Below, piece after piece: positions 4,488 through 7,146 of a stretch of DNA of 7,146 nucleotides. The stretch spans positions 1 to 7,146 of the forward strand of contig CAMBXJ010000227.1 of NCBI GenBank assembly GCA_945871455.1, in the 5' to 3' direction. Below the pieces are notes generated by a model. The model saw nothing but the letters and a program-made list of their open reading frames with translations, was not told where the DNA came from and did not search any database. Origin of the DNA: Asaia bogorensis (GTDB taxonomy: Bacteria; Pseudomonadota; Alphaproteobacteria; Acetobacterales; Acetobacteraceae). Made by a program: the position numbers and the translations under genes. The first letter of the stretch is position 1, and every line of letters begins with the position of its first letter.

Positions 4488-5357
4488 CTAAAGCGTGGCG
4501 TAACGCGCGATCGTATCCTTCCAGGACATCACGCCTTCGACCCCGGACACCGCGGGCTTCAACCCGGCAACCCCGGTCACCGGCACCAGCACCCGGCCAA
4601 CCCCGGCCGCGGCCAGCTCCGGCAAGGTCGACGGATCGTCCGGCATGCTGACGGTGATCTCGACCTCCGCCGGGTCCCGCCCCGCTTCGCGCGCCGAAGC
4701 GCGGACCAGTTCGATCAGATCGATCGGGAGTCCGCGCCCGGGGAAGAACCCGTCCGCCATCCGCCCAGCCCGCCTGGCCGCGGCCTTCGACTGACCACCT
4801 ATAATGATAGGTACGGCGCGGTTCACCGGCTTCGGCCGCATGAACGCCTCCTTGAACCGCACGAACCGCCCCTCGAAGCTCGGCACATCCATCGACCAGA
4901 GCGCCCGGAGCGCGCCGATATATTCCTCGGTCCGCTCGCCCCGTTCGGCGAACGGGACTCCCAGGGCCTCGAACTCCTCCTTCAGCCAGCCAACGCCGAT
5001 GCCCAGGAGAACCCGGCCGCCCGACATGTAGTCGAGCGTCGCGACCTGCTTGGCACAGATGATCGGGTTGTGCTGGGGCAGGATCAGGATGCCGGTGGCG
5101 AGCTTGATCCGCGTGGTATGCGCCGCCACATACGCCATCCAGATCTGCGGGTCGGGCAACACGAAATCCCCCTCCCCGCCCGGCAGCTTGCCGTCGGAGG
5201 TATAAGGGTACGACGATTGATAGCCGCGCGGGATGACGGTGTGTTCGACGGTCCACGCCGATTCGAACCCAGCGGCCTCGGCCGCCTGGACCAGTTCCAC
5301 GGCACGCGCGGGTTCGACATAGCGGCCTGTGTTGCAGTAGCGGATACCGAATTTCAT
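4488..5357 (-). CDS. LLM-class flavin/F420-dependent oxidoreductase
   Basis: A 289-residue enzyme of the bacterial luciferase-like monooxygenase (LLM) superfamily, close in length and motifs to the F420-dependent TIGR03619-like group. The TIM-barrel marks are visible in order: MKFGIRY at the first strand; AAEAAGFESAWTVEHTVIP (25-43) with the E-H pair; IKLATGILILPQHNP (84-98), the typical LP-x-HNP signature; AKQVATLDYMSGGRVLLGIG (102-121) followed by VGWLKEEFEALG; ERTEEYI (141-147); and PIIIGGQSKAAARRAGRMADGF (183-204). A leader GGAGG lies 9 bases before the ATG (5367-5371). Members reduce or oxidise small substrates using F420H2 or FMNH2; the substrate here is unknown. The start is unambiguous. 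It is transcribed away from the parvulin gene and has no visible partner genes, such as F420 synthesis or flavin reductase. Whether the cofactor is F420 or FMN cannot be decided from this sequence. Confidence 0.93.
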   Translation of the reverse strand: MKFGIRYCNTGRYVEPARAVELVQAAEAAGFESAWTVEHTVIPRGYQSSYPYTSDGKLPGGEGDFVLPDPQIWMAYVAAHTTRIKLATGILILPQHNPIICAKQVATLDYMSGGRVLLGIGVGWLKEEFEALGVPFAERGERTEEYIGALRALWSMDVPSFEGRFVRFKEAFMRPKPVNRAVPIIIGGQSKAAARRAGRMADGFFPGRGLPIDLIELVRASAREAGRDPAEVEITVSMPDDPSTLPELAAAGVGRVLVPVTGVAGLKPAVSGVEGVMSWKDTIARYATL

Positions 5358-5492
5358 GGCAGGTTTCCTCCGTTATGGTGCAAGCGGTGCATGGGTTGGC
5401 CGCGCTGGTCAATGCTCGACCCCAATTCACGATTGCGGCACGATGGGCGGTTCGGGCATGTTCTGGGTATTTTGCGATAAGGACCTGATAGG
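5358..5492. promoter_or_regulatory. Divergent promoter region of the LLM oxidoreductase and parvulin genes
   Basis: These 135 bases separate the two divergent start codons. GGAGG for the oxidoreductase is at 5367-5371 (minus) and AAGGA for the parvulin is at 5479-5483 (plus). I did not find a confident -35/-10 pair on either strand. Two promoters must fit here unless one leader overlaps the other. Confidence 0.45.
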
Positions 5493-6473
5493 GTGGGCAT
5501 TAATCGAGTGTTCGGCGTGCTGCTGACGGGGGTTCGCGGCTTTCTAACCGGGCTGGTCCTGGCACAGGGGTCTCTTTTGATGGGCGGAGGCGCCTTCGCG
5601 CAGTCCCAATCCGGCCCCTCGCCGCTTGCGCCCGGCGACCTCAGCAAGCCGATCTTCGACACGACGAAGGCAGAGTATGATACCGCGGGTGCCGACCTCC
5701 GGGGCGCCTCGACAATCGTCGCGGAAGTGGATGGACGCTCAATTACGCTCGGTGAGATCAGCGACGCGATCCGCGCGCAACCGCCCAATGTCGCGAACAT
5801 GCCTTTCGACACCTTATTTCCGGTCGTGCTGCAGCAACTGGTGCAGCGCATGGCGCTGGTCTTAAAAGCCCAGCGCCTCGGGGCGGATTCGGACCCCGTC
5901 ATCAAGCGGCGTGTCCAGGCCGCGGCAGACCAGATGCTGGCCGATGAGTTCCTGCGACGCGAGGTCAGCAGGACGATCACCGACACGATGCTGCGGGAGC
6001 GCTACAAGCGCGAAATCGCCGACAAGCCCGGGCAGGACGAAGTACGAGCCCGCATCATCGTAACTCGGACCGAGCCCGAGGCCACCGCCCTGATCGAGGC
6101 ATTGAACAAAGGTGCCGACTTCGGGACCCTGGCCCGTCAATCGAGCAAAGATACATCTGCCGTTGTCGGCGGCGATCTTGGATTCGCCCGCCGGTCGAGC
6201 CTGAACGCCGAGATCGGCGCGGTCGCGTTTGCCCTCCCCGTCGGGCAAATCTCCGCGCACCCCGTCTGGAGTTCCGGCGCCTGGTTCGTCGTGAAGGTCG
6301 ACGCCCGACGTCCATCGCCGACCCCAGGTTTTGTTGAAATACGGGCCGCATTAACGCAGGCCTTGGTCCGCGCCGGGGCTCCTGGTATAATCAAGGACGC
6401 ATTGGACGGCGTCGTGCTGCATGATTACGGTTTTACGGGCAAGGAAGGGGAGACCGGTCCGTCCGCTCGATGA
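5493..6473 (+). CDS. Exported PpiC/SurA-like parvulin protein without catalytic histidines
   Basis: A 326-residue exported protein with the architecture of periplasmic parvulin-type peptidyl-prolyl isomerases and chaperones. It starts with GTG at 5493, AAGGA about 10 bases upstream. Residues 1-36 are a long signal peptide with cleavage predicted in GAFA|QSQS. Residues 73-175 form the helical SurA-like N-terminal region (VDGRSITLGEISDAIR, then LVQRMALVLKAQRLG and a helix rich in Arg/Glu). Residues 185-270 form the parvulin domain: EATALIEALNKGADFGTLARQ, the VVGGDLGF block (224-231), VAFALPVGQIS, and the final strand AWFVVKVD. Where catalytic parvulins have HILV the sequence has RIIV (R187), and where they have GWHVIKV it has AWFVVKV (F265). 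Both conserved histidines are therefore absent and isomerase activity is doubtful; a chaperone or holdase role is more likely. The C-terminus is a helical plus short tail. It precedes a secreted protein gene by 186 bases. Confidence 0.9.
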   Translation: MGINRVFGVLLTGVRGFLTGLVLAQGSLLMGGGAFAQSQSGPSPLAPGDLSKPIFDTTKAEYDTAGADLRGASTIVAEVDGRSITLGEISDAIRAQPPNVANMPFDTLFPVVLQQLVQRMALVLKAQRLGADSDPVIKRRVQAAADQMLADEFLRREVSRTITDTMLRERYKREIADKPGQDEVRARIIVTRTEPEATALIEALNKGADFGTLARQSSKDTSAVVGGDLGFARRSSLNAEIGAVAFALPVGQISAHPVWSSGAWFVVKVDARRPSPTPGFVEIRAALTQALVRAGAPGIIKDALDGVVLHDYGFTGKEGETGPSAR

Positions 6474-6487
6474 TCTCTTACCGGCGG

Positions 6488-6511
6488 CGGTCGAATTCGG
6501 CCGAACGACCG
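6488..6511 (+). repeat. Palindromic hairpin after the parvulin gene
   Basis: CGGTCG (6488-6493) pairs with CGACCG (6506-6511). Inside, TTC (6496-6498) pairs with GAA (6503-6505), closing a GGCC loop, with a 2-base bulge AA on the left. The core TTCGGCCGAA is a perfect DNA palindrome. It starts 15 bases after the stop at 6473. No T-tract follows, so it is at most a weak terminator; a protein-binding palindrome is also possible. Confidence 0.35.
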
Positions 6512-6646
6512 TGGTGGAGCAGCACGCGTCCAAAAAATTACCAATCCGGCGAATAACATTTACAAATCGACATCGGGCTGATACCAACTTAGGTGGATGC
6601 AAACCTGAACAAGCATACAGCATCAACGTCTCAGTGGCGGGCTGAC

Positions 6647-6652
6647 AAGGGG
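6647..6652 (+). promoter_or_regulatory. Ribosome binding site of the terminal secreted protein gene
   Basis: AAGGGG lies 7 bases before the ATG at 6660. An in-frame TGA at 6606 upstream, with no other ATG, GTG or TTG between, supports this start. Confidence 0.6.
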
Positions 6653-6659
6653 TCGTAGC

Positions 6660-7146
6660 ATGAGTGGTCCAAAAGGCTGGATGGCCGGCGCGTTGCTGGC
6701 TCTTGCCTCGGCAGGGTTGACCCAGCCCGCCGGGGCCGTATCCCTGATGGTCGGTCAGTCCCTCGTGGTTAGCGGATTGAGAATCGACGTCGTCGGATGC
6801 TCCGTCGTTATCGCAGGCGGCGCCGCGTCTGCCTGCACCGCCGGAAGCTACGAAATGGTGGCGGGACTAACGGTCGGTGAAACAATCCGGATCCAAGGCG
6901 CTGGAGGCGGTGCCATTTTCAACAGCATCGCAGCCGGCTCCGGCCTGTATGACCTGAGCGTGGATCTCGAAATCACCGGTCTGATCCCAGCGGCGACCGT
7001 GAACCAGATAAGCTGGGCCATGGCGGGATCCACAAACGTGGGCGCAACAACGGCTTCCAAGCTCGCGGTGTCCGTTGGAGAGAACTCGACCGCACCCGGT
7101 GCATCCAGTATGTCAGTCAACCTTAATGGCCCGCTGACTGCTAGCA
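6660..7146 (+). CDS. Secreted Gly/Ala/Ser-rich protein of unknown family (3' end outside window)
   Basis: I do not recognise the family. The frame is open from the ATG at 6660 to the window end, giving 162 residues with no stop. Residues 1-26 are a Sec signal peptide: basic MSGPKGWM, hydrophobic ALLALASAGL, and a predicted cleavage after A26 in AGA|VS. The mature part is Gly/Ala/Ser/Val/Thr-rich with few charges and alternates hydrophobic and polar residues, as expected of beta-sandwich surface proteins. Cys47 and Cys59 (VGCSVVIAGG...SACTAG) could form one disulfide in the periplasm. Segments such as YDLSVDLEITGLIP and ISWAMAG look like beta strands. The composition would suit a PEP-CTERM or other surface-sorted protein, but the C-terminus that would show a sorting signal is outside the window. 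It lies 186 bases after the parvulin-like gene on the same strand. Family identity is an open question. Confidence 0.8.
   Translation, partial: MSGPKGWMAGALLALASAGLTQPAGAVSLMVGQSLVVSGLRIDVVGCSVVIAGGAASACTAGSYEMVAGLTVGETIRIQGAGGGAIFNSIAAGSGLYDLSVDLEITGLIPAATVNQISWAMAGSTNVGATTASKLAVSVGENSTAPGASSMSVNLNGPLTAS

Larger units (their letters stand above)
6474..6659 (+). other. Intergenic region between parvulin and secreted protein genes
   Basis: These 186 bases hold the 6488-6511 palindrome and the ribosome site at 6647-6652. The A+T-rich patch around 6530-6565 (AAAAAATTA, then AATAACATTTACAAATC) is lower in G+C than the surroundings and is the likeliest place for a promoter of the secreted protein gene. 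TTTACA resembles a -35 box, but no clear -10 box stands 16-18 bases downstream. Read-through from the parvulin gene is also possible. Confidence 0.4.

Noticed and set aside
3985..5430. A 481-codon minus-strand open frame that would fuse a long N-terminal part to the lipoprotein
   Set aside because: The upstream two thirds lie in a different frame of the LLM oxidoreductase gene and are Arg/Gly-rich without homology. The lipobox, ribosome site and ATG at 4236 give a complete small lipoprotein.

Overview
The window is G+C-rich, densely coding DNA with strong GC bias at third codon positions. The gene families (a Bug/TctC-type binding protein, PRC-barrel and PepSY-like envelope proteins, a luciferase-like oxidoreductase, a PpiC/SurA-like parvulin) point to an alphaproteobacterium. 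An Acetobacteraceae-like or other Rhodospirillales member is plausible, but this is inference from gene content and style, without a marker gene. I see no rRNA, tRNA, CRISPR array, transposase or phage gene.

Layout. (1) Positions 1-980, minus strand: a nearly complete tripartite-tricarboxylate-transporter-type periplasmic binding protein with a Tat-like leader, cut by the window edge a few residues before its end. (2) 981-1336: a divergent intergenic region with short inverted repeats. (3) 1337-3062, plus strand: three small genes, each with its own ribosome binding site. They encode a PRC-barrel protein, an exported Pro/Thr/Ala-rich protein with a PepSY-like C-terminus, and a YflT-type stress protein with a large glycine-zipper core. 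Hairpins separate them. (4) 3063-3435: a convergent intergenic region ending in a strong intrinsic terminator that serves the minus strand. (5) 3436-4236, minus strand: a probable two-gene operon of a small glycine-zipper lipoprotein followed by an uncharacterised 166-residue protein. (6) 4488-5357, minus strand: an LLM-class (F420- or flavin-dependent) oxidoreductase, divergent from (7) 5493-6473, plus strand: an exported parvulin-like protein lacking both conserved active-site histidines. (8) 6660 to the end, plus strand: the start of a secreted Gly/Ala/Ser-rich protein of unrecognised family, which runs off the window.

How the genes fit together. Genes 1337-4236 look like a small envelope or stress-protection set: PRC-barrel, PepSY-like, YflT-like and glycine-zipper lipoprotein genes are the sort often found in stress regulons. 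I found no convincing EcfG-type (GGAAC...GTT) promoter to tie them together, so co-regulation is only a hypothesis. The binding protein and the oxidoreductase appear to be independent accessory metabolic genes. The parvulin-like protein and the secreted protein after it may be a periplasmic chaperone next to an exported client, but only adjacency supports that. No clearly new multi-gene system is evident. The most unusual points are the parvulin without catalytic histidines, the unrecognised secreted protein and the uncharacterised 166-residue protein.
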